A DNA stretch of 64,000 bases, from NCBI GenBank assembly GCA_958295665.1, contig OY282560.1, positions 190,900,061 to 190,964,060 of the forward strand, in the 5' to 3' direction. The stretch comes from Tipula vernalis. Taxonomy: Eukaryota > Arthropoda > Insecta > Diptera > Tipulidae. Shown one piece after another: positions 1-12,716 of this stretch. Position numbers and translations under genes: made by a program. Position 1 is the stretch's first letter. Each line of letters opens with the position of its first letter. The notes under the pieces are model-generated. The model searched no databases, was not told where the DNA came from, and was given only the letters and a program-made list of their open reading frames with translations.

Positions 1-2675
1 CACAATTAAACTGAAATATGAGGTGACGGTTTTGGTTGTAGATCTTGACTATGGCAAGTATAGAGTTGAGTTGTTTGCTTGATGTAACTTTGAACACTTG
101 AATAATGTTCAATGTAGATTAATCGGCATCCAATAGATTATGAAAAAGTTTTTGCGATGTTGCGTACCATGGTAATTTTATGCAATCTCGGCTTGGTAAT
201 TTTAGGCCTGGTTAGTAAGCTTGATTGTCTGCGCTAATAATTACGAAAATGATGCCACTGCGAACTTGAAGTCAATTGCCAAAATAAAGTAAATATATCA
301 GAAGCAATGCGCCTCTGAGTTAAAAGAAATATCTCCATTTACTTACATAACAACATACTCTGACATACTCACCTTTATGATTAAATTACAATCCGAGCTA
401 TTCCAATATAAAAGCTTAAATATTAGAAATTACCTTAAGGAGATACATAACCATTTGCATGCATTTTCTATAATAATTGTACTGCTGCAAACGAGAATAT
501 CACACGAGGCGACATTCATGCTTTTGAGAATCATTCAAAAATAAAAAGTCAAATATTTCTATGTTTGTTGTTTTATTGGTTAAACTTGAAAAACTAAAAA
601 TATTTTTTTTTCTCTCTTAAAATAGTCAGACCACAATATATCAGACTCCTGTTTTCCATATAACTTTTGAACCATTTAACCATCGAATTTAAATTTTCAG
701 CCCGTCTATATGTAGCAAGAAAGTTTGCTTTGGTGTACGAATCATCTCATCTGGAGGATTTCTGGTCACTTTCACTTATTATTTTAATAATTTATCGGTT
801 TTCTCACTCGGAAGTTTCGGCCATGGTGTATTTGATAAAAAGTCAGCGTTGATAAACTGAAAATATAAATAAAACAACGGTATTATTAAATTGGCTGTGA
901 TATTAGTGGTAGTTGTGTAATTTTTAGGGTTATGTAAGTAAAAGATGATTCATACATGATTAAATCATCATCATAGACTAAAGTATTTGTAGAGTGGGAC
1001 ACTACGAATATTTGATTTTTATGAGCGATTAACGAATTTCACAATCAAAATACTAATAAAAAAATAATAATTTAAAAGATATTCAACAATTTTAACAATC
1101 TTCAAATTTATTACCGATTGTCTTTCCTTTTAATGATTTCAGAAACAAAAAAAAAAGTAAATTTCGGCATTCCGTGCAAACAAGTATAATAAAAAAAAAA
1201 ATTATAAACAAATAAAACATAAAGCAAATGAAGATGATGACTACGGCAGTGAAGGCGGTGGGGCATCAAGCAAGCGAAGAGACATCATCAAATAAAATAA
1301 CAAACATTAAAGTAATAAAACAAAATAAAAATTCCTTTTCTACTTCTCATTATTTTTTATTTTTTATTATTATTATTATGAAATAAGTTAGTAAAAATAT
1401 GAAAATTAAACAACACAAAAAAAAAACTGGAAAACGGAAATTTTCCTCGCTTTTCCTTTATTTCGTTCAATGAACATTATTAGGATCATTAAACAACAAT
1501 TTGACATTATTTTCAATATTTTAATTTTTTTTTTTTTTTTATTATTATTATTGTTATTAAAAATAATAATTTATCTTTATTTATATAATTTTGTGTTCCA
1601 TTATCGACAGAGGTGAATTTTATGCTGATTATTATTTTATCAGTACATCGAAACTGAGGACGAATTTCAGCTCTGTGATGTACAGAGAAAATTGTATTTA
1701 ATTTTATTTTACTTTATCTAAATCAATATTCAATTTAAAATAACATCTCTCCAAGAATACTAATAGCAATAACAACAACAACAGCAACAACGAATATAAT
1801 AAAAATAAAGTGAAATAAGAAAATGTTTCATGTGTGTGTGTATATGTTGAAGTAAATTCGATTCCATCTTTCTTTTCCACTCTTGGTGGGTTCCTTGTTA
1901 ACAAAAATAAAGCGTACACACAAACAATTTCCATAGAAATAAGAAAATAATAACGATAAAATGTATATAAAAGAAAATTGGGTTAAATATTGTAACGTTT
2001 TTTTTTGTGTAGTTTATTTATTTATTTTCCTTGTCGATACCGAAACGAAAACATGTACATATGTTAAAATTACTTAGAAGGAAAGAAGTTTTATAAATAT
2101 ATAAAGAGAGGTGGTTTTCAGTGGACCGTAAATAACCAATCGGCGAATGAGCGTTGTTTAGTCCTATTTGTACAAATTGTATATTACCTAAAAAACCATG
2201 AATACTCTGAAATGATCAAGTTTCAGAATATGATGCAATTTTACTTAATGCAAAAATTCAACACGAGTAACCTATCAAGTAGTTTCTAACAATTTTCCAT
2301 GTCTTATTTTCAATAAAAAATGTCATCTTTTAAAAAACACGAGTTAGCTGGAAACAATCGGCAAATTCTAGAATAATTTCGAAATTCACAAAAAATTTCG
2401 AATATTCCAAAAAAATCGGAAAATCCGAAAAATCCTCGAATAATCTTGAAAAATCAATAAACTACTGAAAATAATCCTAAAAATGCCACGTAGTCTTCGC
2501 AAAACCTCGGATAACCTTGACAATATAATAATCACAATAAATTCAAATAATTCTGATGTCCAGCCGCTTAACGCTGTTTAAATCTACAAAACCAGATAAA
2601 TTCAAAATCTTGAATTTCGAGAATCTCGCTAAGCTCGAATAAGATCGCAGTAGAGCAAATGACAAAAACTCGTAT
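1..2675. other. AT-rich non-coding stretch
   Basis: No open reading frame here looks like a protein: those present are short and driven by A/T runs. Many poly-A and poly-T runs and AAT/ATT short repeats occur between about 1060 and 2040. From about 2330 there is a diffuse repetition of short words such as TCGAAAAT, CGGAAAAT and AATCTCGAA, which looks like decayed low-complexity repeat. I see no RNA gene. It could be intronic or intergenic. Confidence 0.6.
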
Positions 2676-2862
2676 AGAATCGAAAAATTTCGAAAAGCTC
2701 CAATAATCTTTGGGTTCTACAATAACCTTGAATTATCTGAATGCTAAGCAATTCTAAGGAAAAACGACCTATGTTTTTCCTTAGAATTGCTTAGCATTCA
2801 GATAATTCATGGTTATTGTAGAACCCAAAGATTATTCGAGCTTTTCGAAATTTTTTGATTCG
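2676..2862. repeat. Near-perfect hairpin, about 90-bp arms, 7-nt loop
   Basis: Bases 2676-2765 and 2773-2862 are inverted copies separated by only seven bases (GACCTAT). The arms share long exact stretches, including AGAATTGCTTAGCATTCAG on the right arm, with a few mismatches toward the base of the stem. A transcript of either strand would fold into a long, almost uninterrupted stem. Possible identities are a foldback transposon relic, a hairpin-RNA locus or an oversized miRNA-like precursor. The sequence does not decide between them. Confidence 0.85.
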
Positions 2863-3659
2863 GTGGAATAATAACTGGAAAACCTGGAATAATCTCGAAA
2901 ATATTGAACAATGTTGATAATTTCGAATAAATTAAAAGCAAAATAATTAAACGCTTCAGAGCTTTACTAAAATTAAATTTCGTTTCGAACCTAGCCTAAA
3001 AATTTAATTTGCTATGACCACCTATACATTTTTACCTACACCAACCCTCTATTGTATATTATATAATTAGTATATGTGTACCAAACTAGTTATGTGTTGC
3101 AAAACTTATTTGAATGAAAAAATTTGGTGTTATATGTAAATTTTTTTTATTTTCATTATTTCTATAATATTCAAATAAAATATTTACAAAAGAACAAAAC
3201 TATGCACGAGATTATGTATTCAACTTTATTATTGTGAACAAATTTTGCGTCTATTGTTGTTGTGTATTCGCATCGAACTTATCCAAAAGCTTGAGAGCTA
3301 ATAACAAAATATTAAAAGAAAATTTAGGGAAAAATAGAAACTAAGCACGAGATTTACATAAAAAAACTCTAGAAGTAAACAATCGCACAGATGCTTATCG
3401 AACCTGCACAACATACCCTTGCTTTAGAGCACATTACGCTCTTAACATAATCTAGACTATTCCAAAAACTTTAAACTTTCGATTTACGAGAATTTCACCT
3501 AAGTTAATGTTAATGTTTGGGTTTTCCTTATTCATTATTTTTGGAAATACTGATTCTAAAACTAATCAAAATTTGTTTGTTCTACTAATTAACAGGAAAT
3601 CTAAGGCGACGCGTGTGTAGGGAATTCAAATAGTTGCTTAAACGGAACAAAACAGGAAA
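2863..3659. other. Non-coding, upstream of E2 retrocopy
   Basis: AT-rich sequence without coding potential. The first 60 bases continue the TCGAAAAT-type words seen before the hairpin. The last 60 bases before the E2 start codon could be retained 5' untranslated sequence, but no promoter element can be assigned. Confidence 0.4.
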
Positions 3660-4082
3660 ATGTCTACACCAGCTCGCCGCCGTTTATTGCGTGATTTGAA
3701 AAAATTGCAGGAGGATCCACCGAGCGGAGTATCGGGGGCGCCAACCGAAAGTAACATAATGCTATGGAATGCGGTGATATTTGGTCCGCAAGATACTCCA
3801 TTCGAGTATGGGACATTTAAGCTAAGAATTGAATTCTCCAAAGACTATCCAAATAAACTATCCAATGAAACGGCGGATGGTGGTCTATGTTTGGATATTC
3901 TGCAGAATACCTGGAGCCCAACATATGATGTTTTCGCAAGACTAACTTCGATCCAATCGCTGTTAGGTGATCCAAATCCTAATTCACCGGCAAACTTGAT
4001 TGCGGCCCAGTTGTACAAGGAGAATCACCTAGAATATGAACGACGGATAAAAGCGTGTGTAGAACAAAATTTTGTCGATTGA
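3660..4082 (+). CDS. Rad6/UBE2A-type E2 ubiquitin-conjugating enzyme retrocopy, HPN segment deleted
   Basis: A 140-residue intronless frame with the start [20 protein letters not shown], the signature of the Rad6/UBE2A (fly UbcD6) family. These E2 enzymes take ubiquitin from E1 on a catalytic cysteine and, with Bre1- or Rad18-type E3s, mark histone H2B or PCNA. The catalytic region [10 protein letters not shown] and the C-terminal helices, ending [10 protein letters not shown], are kept. Between YPNK (about residue 64) and ADGG the family has about 16 residues, including the near-invariant HPN motif. Here there are five unrelated residues (LSNET), a net loss of 11 codons that keeps the frame. 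Active-site flanks also differ from family consensus (DVFARLT where the family has a DVSAILT-like sequence). Loss of HPN should cripple catalysis, so this is probably a pseudogene or a non-enzymatic paralogue, although the frame is open from ATG to TGA. The start is fixed by the conserved N-terminus. Confidence 0.8.
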   Translation: MSTPARRRLLRDLKKLQEDPPSGVSGAPTESNIMLWNAVIFGPQDTPFEYGTFKLRIEFSKDYPNKLSNETADGGLCLDILQNTWSPTYDVFARLTSIQSLLGDPNPNSPANLIAAQLYKENHLEYERRIKACVEQNFVD

Positions 4083-4547
4083 AACTAAATGGGAGCAAGC
4101 AACTATTTCAAACCTAATCAAACCATTTGATTATTATTAATTATAATTAATTATTTTATAAATACACATATACATATACATATACTAAACCTTAATTATT
4201 ATTAATTTCAACACATATATTTCAATCCAACTAGTCTCAAATAATATCGAAAAATTGACGAAATCTCGAACAATCTCTAAATACCTAACATTCCTTGGGT
4301 TTTGTACCTAACACACTTCTCCCTAATTAGCTTAATAGAAACTTCCAAAAATCACATAAAATCATCAAAATCACGATGTATTTTATTTTAAATTAATTTT
4401 TATTTTTATTTATTTTATTTTTTTAATTTTTAGTTTTATTTTTGTTTTTATTTGTATTTGTATTTTTATTTTTAGTTTTATTTTATTTCTGAATTAATTT
4501 TTATTTAATTTTTATTTTTATTAATATTAATATTATACATCTTGTAG
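4083..4547. other. Non-coding, T-rich low complexity
   Basis: The former 3' flank of the E2 copy, followed from about 4380 by degenerate TTTTA/TTTTTA low-complexity sequence. No gene is visible. No clear poly-A tail or target duplication for the retrocopy could be recognised. Confidence 0.5.
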
Positions 4548-4718
4548 CGCAGGAGCGGGAAGCCATATACTACAGGAAACTGGAAGTCGGCCGGAAGGTA
4601 GCGAGTATGGAGGAAAGGTCCCGAACCATGCAAACCGGGCAGAGGGCATGGGAAAATGAGCCAAAAGGAAGATGGACAGCCAGAGTTATCGCTCCGGTGG
4701 GCCCCTGGACCGAATAAA
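4548..4718 (+). pseudogene. R1-clade LINE ORF2 C-terminal fragment
   Basis: An open frame of about 56 codons with no methionine start. It reads VAQEREAIYYRK near its beginning and RAWENEPKGRWTARVI before its TAA stop. The pattern W-x(n)-GRWTARLI-x(n)-W matches the extreme C-terminus of R1-clade reverse-transcriptase polyproteins. The same block occurs in the larger R1 element of this window (near 41.01-41.09 kb, WQTEGRGSWTARLI). It is therefore a severely 5'-truncated relic, and the ATTTTT tract that follows could derive from its 3' tail region. GC content is clearly higher than the flanks. Confidence 0.65.
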
Positions 4719-4783
4719 TGTTTCTATGTATGGCGGATAATAATTTCATCCGGCTGAAGGACCATGGAAAATTTTCGCATAAA

Positions 4784-4984
4784 ATATTTTATTTTTATTT
4801 TTATTTTTATTTTTATTTTTATTTTTATTTTTATTTTTATTTTTATTTTTATTTTTATTTTTATTTTTATTTTTATTTTTATTTTTATTTTTATTTTTAT
4901 TTTTATTTTTATTTTTATTTTTATTTTTATTTTTATTTTTATTTTTATTTTTATTTTTATTTTTATTTTTATTTTTATTTTTTT
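4784..4984. repeat. (ATTTTT)n hexanucleotide microsatellite
   Basis: About 33 nearly uninterrupted ATTTTT units. A degenerate T-rich tail (TTTAGTTTTATTTTTATTT and similar) continues to about 5210. The FIFIF/FYFYF open frames across it are artefacts of the repeat. Confidence 0.97.
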
Positions 4985-5258
4985 TTAATTTTAAGGTTTA
5001 GTTTTAGTTTTATTTGTATTTTCGTTTATTTTTTTTTTTTTTTTTTTTTGATTTTAAAGTTTTAAGTTTAGTTTTAGTTTTATTTTTATTTTTGTTTTTA
5101 TTTTAATTTTTTTTTTCTGATTTTTATTTGTATTTGTATTTCTATTTTTAGTTTTGTTTTGGTTTTAGTTTTATTTTATTTTTATTTTAATTTTATTTTT
5201 GTTTTAAAAATAAGAATAGATAAATAATACCAATTGGCAACATCGATTCGGGTTTAAT

Positions 5259-5567
5259 ATTAGCTGCATTTCTTGACGTTTGATCTGATCCAAATCAGAT
5301 CATGTCTCTTTGAAGCGACTCCAAAATTTGTGCAAATTTCAATTTTCTGTCTCGTTTCGTTTTCAATCTGCCCCTTCTTACTCTTACTATATTCATCATT
5401 CTCTTTGTCGCTTTACAAAATTATTGTTCAACTATGTTTTAATAGCTGGACTAATTTTTAGATCACCATTTGTGATCCAAATTCAATGTTGGATCAAATA
5501 TAGTTTTTGCTTCACATATAAATTTTGATCTGATCTGGTTCACTGTGGGTCAAGAAATGCAGCTTCT
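5259..5567. mobile_element. Short foldback/MITE-like element (candidate)
   Basis: AGCTGCATTTCTTGAC near 5260 recurs in inverse orientation near 5550 (GTCAAGAAATGCAGCT). Next to both ends are GATCTGATC words, also inverted. The span is about 300 bp without coding potential, the size and shape of a MITE. I could not settle a target duplication, so the superfamily is unassigned. Confidence 0.5.
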
Positions 5568-8500
5568 GTGTCGGCTTCCTAAGTTTTTCCCAGAAAAAAA
5601 CGCTTTCTATTAATACTGCCAAATTTTGATATTTTAGAAATGAGGAGACATTATAACAATGGCGCTTAAATCGAATTGTTAAATAGGAGTCATACAAAAT
5701 TATTAAAATTTGAGGGTTTTTAACGACAGTAATAGGAAGTTTATTGCTCTAGTTTCCTGCCTGAGAAAAGGAGTGTAAGCTGCACTATTTGAATCAGTGA
5801 TTTTCTCCGTTTCAAAAACAAATTTTTAACTTTTGTCTTAAGGTCTTCTTTAAAAATTCCACTCTTGAAATTTATACAACATTAAGAGACAGTAAATAAA
5901 ATTTCAAAACACTTCAGGCGGTACCAGCAAATATTTAACCATTTTTCGTTCAGTTTAGCTGTCCATTATGGAAATTAAGCCGGCAAATTAATTTTTTGCC
6001 TGGAGCGCACTTTTTTTTAAAAATAATAAATGGGTTAGACTCAAATTGCGTCATACTCATAGTAAATCTGTAAACAGCATTTCTTAATGCTTAAAGACAG
6101 AAAACATGGTCTAGGTTTCAAAAATTACGAGTTCCAACTGTCGAAAGTCTGGATCTGATTGTTGAGCTTGATATAATGTATTGTGATTTTTAATACTTAT
6201 TGCAAATCGCCTTTTTACAATATGGAAAGTTTTTTTTTTATTACGAGTTAAACAATTTTCTGGATTCAAAGAGTAAGACTTAATTGTAAGTTGTTTCTAC
6301 AACATACATTAAAAAATATTTTCACTTTAGAACCGATAAACATTTAGTTTGAGGCCGCTGCACAATGTTCCCTCTAAGTTCGTACAAAATAATAACAGAA
6401 ACCGAACATCATTTAAAAAAAAAAAATTGCGACCACAACAACTAAAATTATAGATGATTCTTATCATTTTTGGCAAATACCTTTATCCGCCGTTTTATAG
6501 GTCACTACTTTTCCTTTGGTGAAAAAGCAACCGTTATAGGACTATAAAAACCATTAATCTGCGACACACCTTTCATAAAACAGGCAGACACTTTGTTCCC
6601 CAAACCAATACCTATTGGCCAAAAATTACATTTCTAGATTCACAAAATATTTATTATATTCCATAATTCAATGAAGTTTAAGTTGTCCATTAAGCAAAGT
6701 AGTTTTCCTTCATTTTTCTTATCTCGCTGTATATGTATAATTTAATACCAAACAATTTTTTTTTTTTTTGTCTTTTAGGTTTTCACAAGAATAACACCAA
6801 CAAGCATTTCCATTTCATTTTTCTCATCTTAAATATAAATTTATATTCTGTCGTATCCAAACATTTAATATAAAATTTGTGTTTTTTTTTCGTTTGCTCA
6901 TTTTTTACACCATCAGTTTACCGAACCATACACTATATATATATATATATGTTTGTACATAGTTATACGAAGAAGATTTTTTATTTATATAAATTTTCCC
7001 GAAAAAAGGATAAAAATATCAAATTTATTTTCCATTTTCTTAAGCAATTTTTATTCATGTCTCTTATTTTTTGTTTTTTTTTGTTATTATTTTCATTTTC
7101 CATTCTTACCCTTAGATTGCAAAAATAGTATTAAAAAAAGAACTTAGAAGTTAGCATATTCATACATACATAGTATATCAAAAAAAAAAAAATTGTTCAC
7201 CCCCAAATGTGAATATATATTTTCTGGTAGGTAGGTACATAGAAAATACAAGAAAATGAGGTTTTTCCAACCCACTCACAAAATGCAAAAAAAATTGTTT
7301 CCTTATTTTTTTCCAGCTCTGCCGAAGAACATTTCGAACCAAAAGTGTATACATATTCTAATCTATAAAAGCACACAATTGTTTTTTGTTCACATAAGAA
7401 AGTAGAAGGCAAACCAGCTGGGTTAGTATTTTTTGTTCTTTATATTCGTACATACATATTTTGTGTTGTTGGAAAATTTCACTTTGCATAGTTGGATGAA
7501 CATTAGATAACAGGAGGATGTGATAACTGAAGAATGAATGAATTATAATATATATTCACACTAAGCAGCACCCAGCAAAAACAAAAAAAAAACAAAAAAA
7601 TTGAAAACCTAAACTATACTTGTATATACAAATATACATAATATATAATACATATAAATACATATTCGTCTAAAAAAGGATGAAAATATGAAATATGAAG
7701 ATGGTTAAATGGACCATACCGCTAACATAAAATAAAATACAAAAAATACGCTACATTTGACGATTATCCCAAAAAAAAAAAAAAAAAATTAAACGGAAAA
7801 TTTTCATCCTACTAAACTTAAGCAGAACGCAAAAAAAAAATTGAAAACCATAAAACGAAAAGATAATTTTCATTTTCTTTTAATCTATGATGTAACTTTC
7901 TTTCCTTCTCTTACTTTTATATTTCTTCTTATATGTATATGCACTGTATACACCATCTTATTGTTACTGTTGTTGTTCTTGTATTTGAAATCCCTATTAC
8001 CCATTGTTATTATTGTTATGGAAGTAAAATATGATATATTTTGTGCTGAGTTTTTTCCAAAAAATAAAAAAAAAACATAAAACCGAACAGAGCACACAGC
8101 ATACACAAAAAGAAAAGTTATAACTTTTATGAAAATATATGATGATGAAATATGAAAAATTAAAGAGACAGAATACAATAAAGAATAAATAAGATGAAAA
8201 TTTGTGTTTTTGTATTTTTCCAGCTCACAACATATACAATATAATATACGTAAAAGAGAAAGGATAACTATAGAGCTTAAAATGAAGGAAAAGAATTATG
8301 TGTTTTGAGAATTAGAATTAAGATGAAAACATTAATCTTGATTCGAATATAATAAATTTTATGGTAGAGAAGTAAAAAAAAAAAAAAATTAAACACAAAA
8401 AAAAATGAAAATTGTCCTGGAACCTTGATGTGATATTATGTGTATAACGGTGGTTACGGATGAGCGACGAGAAAAACATTAGTATATTACCGTTCAAAGA

Positions 8501-9649
8501 AAACAGCTACGCTACACTGGATCGTCGTAATAAGTCCGATTATTAATCTTGAAGCTAAATATATTTATAGCACCGAAAGCACATGGATTTAGTAGTAAAA
8601 CCCAAAAAAAACTAAAAAAAGGATACCTAACGACAGTTTGGACATTCAAAGGTGGTTCTTATAATTTTAGAAATTTGCAACGGTTTAGAGGTTTGTTTAA
8701 AGTTTAATAAGTTTTAAAATCGTTACAAAGTTGATAATTGACTGGAAAAAGTTAAAAATTTGGCAAATAAAATTTACGCAAACAGGTTGAATGCAAATAA
8801 TGCAGATTAAAAGCACATATTACATCAGGATATCATTGAAATGTTCACAAAGAAGATCATTACTTCGCGAATGGAACAAATTTGAAGAATTATTACAGAA
8901 TTATCGAAGAAGAAGAATAACCTTTATTTTGGTGCAATGAAAACCTAACAAACATCTGCTAAGCATTCAAAAGATAAGCGGTTCTTAAAGACAAATCAGA
9001 TCACCCGTCGCAGTCTGATGTGCAGTTTCTAAAACATGTAAAAATTATGTTATTTTTATTTGTATATTTCCAAAAGAAAAAGAGAAACGAACAATTAATA
9101 ATTTTTTGGTTTGCAACCAATAAGGACACATGAATCAAATTCAGAAAAATTTTAAATCAAAGAAGCAGTTCTATCGATTGGAGTCAAGCTTCAGAAAAGT
9201 AGATAATGGTGGCGAACCGTGGGTTTATTAAAATTAAAAAGTTTAGTTATGGAAGCTATAATAAAATGCATTAAATCGATATTCAATAAACACATTTACA
9301 TGCAGCATGGGAGTACTCTATTAAAAGTTTAGTCCAAAATCAGTATATATCAGTATCAGTATTGACAAGCTATTGAGCTTCAAAAGCATCGGTTACGACT
9401 TATGACGAATTAAATCTCTTAATTTCACAAAATGGTTTTATATTCAGGAAGATAATGGTTGATAAAAATTAAATCGAGTTGTTAAATTAATTAAAATCTA
9501 ATCTCCTGGACTAATGAGCAATTTGATTCTGACTTAATTTACTAACTTACATATATTAAAATATGGCTTCTTCCCACTCGCGTTCTATGTAGTGTCTGGT
9601 AAATTCAATTAAAACACAACTTTGTAGTGGATTTTTATTTATTTTTTTT
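5568..9649. other. 4-kb gene-free AT-rich region
   Basis: No frame resembles a known protein. The stretch from about 6700 to 8450 is extremely rich in A and T homopolymer runs, TATATA tracts and ATGAAAAT-type words, and resembles the blocks at 21.0-22.3 kb and 43.4-46.0 kb. The apparent ORFs (for example near 6877-7128 and 7841-8178) are hydrophobic low-complexity translations of T-rich DNA. I see nothing else. Confidence 0.6.
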
Positions 9650-9689
9650 TTATTAAACTTTTTTTTTTGTAATTTTTGGAGGCCCTAAT

Positions 9690-10372
9690 TTGAGCATAAG
9701 CTCATTCTAATAGCGCGTATATAGAAACTAATACTAAGATAAATAATTACAAAAAATCGCGTGTTAAATAAAATTATCAGCTAAGGCTTCAAACTTCATT
9801 CAGTGACAGCATATTGGCGTTCACACCGTGGCTTGGATCGTTTATTCCCAGAATTCATAGGAATTAGATCATTTTGATGTCACCGTAATTTTTTAATTAT
9901 AGATCAACCCGATGCTGTTTACCTTAACAATTACACCAGCCCTATAGTTTGGTTCTTTTAAATCTGCTTACGAAACTTGTGTTGTTTGTCTCCGTGTGTT
10001 TTTCTGAATTTCATTTAAAACCAGGTTAACCTAAAAGTTCCTATGGAGGTCATTGTTCCTGATATACCATGGTGCATCAACGATGTTCCTTAATACTATA
10101 TTCTGAAATCTTTGAATGACATTTACGTTGCTTTGTTTGGCACAGCTCGAAAGCTGAATACCATAAGTCCAAATCGGTTTCAATATTTACTTATAAAGTA
10201 AAAGCTAGCTCCTTCAGATACTAAGCTGTGTTGGTATGGTATGGTAGTAGGAATATGTTTGTATCGTCTGTCTGTAAAGTTGATGTGAACTGATTTAGTT
10301 TTATTTAGTTTAATTCGGCATCTTAAACAATCCATGTCACTCTCTCTGCATCTCTCTTTACCATTTTTCACA
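9690..10372 (-). pseudogene. Jockey-clade LINE reverse transcriptase, C-terminal remnant
   Basis: On the minus strand the first part reads RIKLNKTKSVHINFTDRR (10.37-10.18 kb), the Jockey block just after the YADD box. After a frame change comes IWTYGIQLSSCAKQSNVN and then RFQNIVLRNIVDAPWYIR (about 10.18-10.03 kb), the classical Jockey block of RT C-termini. Stops and frameshifts break it, and the catalytic YADD part is missing. The remaining ~300 bases to 9690 are the decayed C-terminal end. It has no function now. Assignment to the Jockey clade rests on these two blocks. Confidence 0.8.
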
Positions 10373-10429
10373 AATTCTTAAAAAAATATTTTCATAGGAG
10401 CTTACAAGAAAAAAATTCTATTTCAGTAA

Positions 10430-11510
10430 ATGTTTTACTTGCAGGAAGATCATACATTATTCCAAATTTAGTCCAAAAACGTTTTTAAACCCGTTAAATA
10501 GTATCAAAACCGCCTATTAACCATAAATGAGACCTGTTGCGAATCACTACGGCGATAAATTCAAAAAATATCGTTAGAGGAGCATAAAAGTAGAAAATGG
10601 ATATGGCAATTGATTGACATGCAGAAAGAGAAAACCATACATTATTACAAATTTATACCAATATCATCATTTAAGCCCGTTAAATAACATCAAAACCAAC
10701 ATTCAACCATTTTTTAAACCCGTTAAATAATATCAAAACCACCTATTGATGATAATGACACCCGCTGCAATTAATGACGACAATAAATTGAAAAAAATGT
10801 TATAATTGAGTCCAAAGTCATCTTACAAATCCGCTAACTAATAATAAAATTAATTCTTTTACATAAATGTCACAGGCTGCGACTCACGATGGCAATAAAT
10901 GCAAAAAAATATCATTAGAGGGGCTTAAAAGTTAAAAATGGATAAATCAATACAAGGATTTACATGCAGGAAGAGAATACATTTTTCCAAATTTGGCCCA
11001 AAATAATCTTCCAAAGCCGTTAAATAATATCAAAACCAACTATTTGCAATAAATAAATGACACAGACTCCGACTCAAACCGACGATAAATTTAAAAAAAA
11101 TATCATTAGGAGAGTTTAAAACATGGTTTTAAATAGAAGAATAGAACACATTGTTACAAATTTAGTCCAAAATTACCTTTCAAATACATGAGCACCTTTA
11201 TTGACCATAAATAACACCAGTTGCGACTCACGACGACGATAAATTCAAAAAAATATCATTTAAGGAGCTAAAAGTTAAAAATGGATAAATCAATGCCAGG
11301 TTTTACATGCAGGAAGAGAATACATTTTTCCAAATATGGTACAAAATAATATTTTTAAGCCGTTAAATAATATCGAAACCAACTATTGACGATAAATGAG
11401 ACCCGCTGCAATTAATGACGACAGTAAATTAAAAAAAAAAAAAAAATTCTAAAAGAGGAGCTTAGGACAAGGTTTTACATGTAGGAAAAGAATACGTTAT
11501 TACAAATTGA
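10430..11510. repeat. Satellite array, ~170-bp monomers (part 1)
   Basis: The word GCAGGAAGAGAATACATT and its variants recur near 10443, 10621, 10966, 11131, 11309 and 11480, at spacings of roughly 165-180 bp or twice that. Each monomer contains, in order, the GCAGGAAGAGAA box, ACAAATTTAGTCCAAAAT, ACCCGTTAAATAATATC, a CACGACGACGATAAATT box and ATCATTAGAGGAGC. Divergence between monomers is high, so this is an old satellite. Confidence 0.85.
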
Positions 11511-12716
11511 ACCTTTGTGAAGTTGGCCAAAATTTGTATCCCAAAAAATATAATTTTTAACGCTGGCTATACCTTATATATAAAGAAAACTTTGATATAT
11601 TTTTTAAGCAATTAATAAAATACAAAATTAACTATCGCGATAAAAAATAGTTTAGACCTATGTAAATTTTATAAAAAAATGAATAACAATTTTTTTTCAT
11701 TTTGGTTTTGCTTTTCAAAATAACACATTATAATCGAAACACGAGAAAGCTAAGACAGCTGAAATGTACTATCGAATTTTAAAAATTTCTATCATAATTG
11801 TATTTTATAAAAAATATTTTGTAAAATAATAAAATTTTCTATGACAGCTAAAAAAACTACATATAGTATTACAAATATCCATTATTCTCAGCCCAAAAAT
11901 AACGCTGTCAAACTAAAAATATCAGTTTAAATTGATTCTAACACTGCAGATTGATTAAATTTAAAAAAAATGTTAACACGTTTAAATCTATATGAGGCAA
12001 TAAATCATTTAAACAATTTATTTAATTATGCAATTATAATAGTACCAAAATCGAATAACTACAGCCACTTCAAATATTTATTTATTTTTTCATACAAAAA
12101 ATCTCATGTAACTCAAGATTTTGGGGGTTGGCTATCGCTCTAAGTATGATTTTCAACTAGGTCTGATCTCCATGTTTATCATTACAAGTGGATTCAATTC
12201 CCAGTGTTTACAAGAACAAAATTGGTCATGATTGGGTGTGGTGGAAATTTCGTACAAATTAATTTTTTGGAATTTTGTATTTTTTTATTTATTGGAAACA
12301 TTTTGTCTTTAATAGTTTTCTGTAAACCTCATACTTTTCTAGATACATTTCCGGTTGGCTAATTTGTTTGCACAAATGAATTTTAAAAATTCTCAATAGA
12401 ATGTTATTCAATTGGACCTTATTTTTGGTCTTTCAATTCATTTAGATTTGAGATACGCAACAATTAATAAAAACAAATGGCGAAAAATATAAAGTATTGA
12501 ATTTACAATAAAGGTTTAAGTTTTAGTGTAAATTATTAAATGTGGTTTAACCTTATGAGCATCATTTCTAATTTTTGTGACTGTAGTTTTGAAATCGTCT
12601 TACAGATCCCACAAGTTTTCTCTTTTGAGGAAAGGAATTTAATAATTAAATAAAGAAGGAATTTAATATAAACGTTGTTCCTTCTAATAGTAAAGATAGT
12701 AGAATATGTTTTAATT

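Noticed and set aside
3620..4115. AATAGTTGCTT inverted words around the E2 copy as transposon ends
   Set aside because: Only about 11 bp match, no duplication, likely chance.
4718..5065. Phe/Ile/Tyr repeat proteins
   Set aside because: Artefact of the ATTTTT microsatellite.
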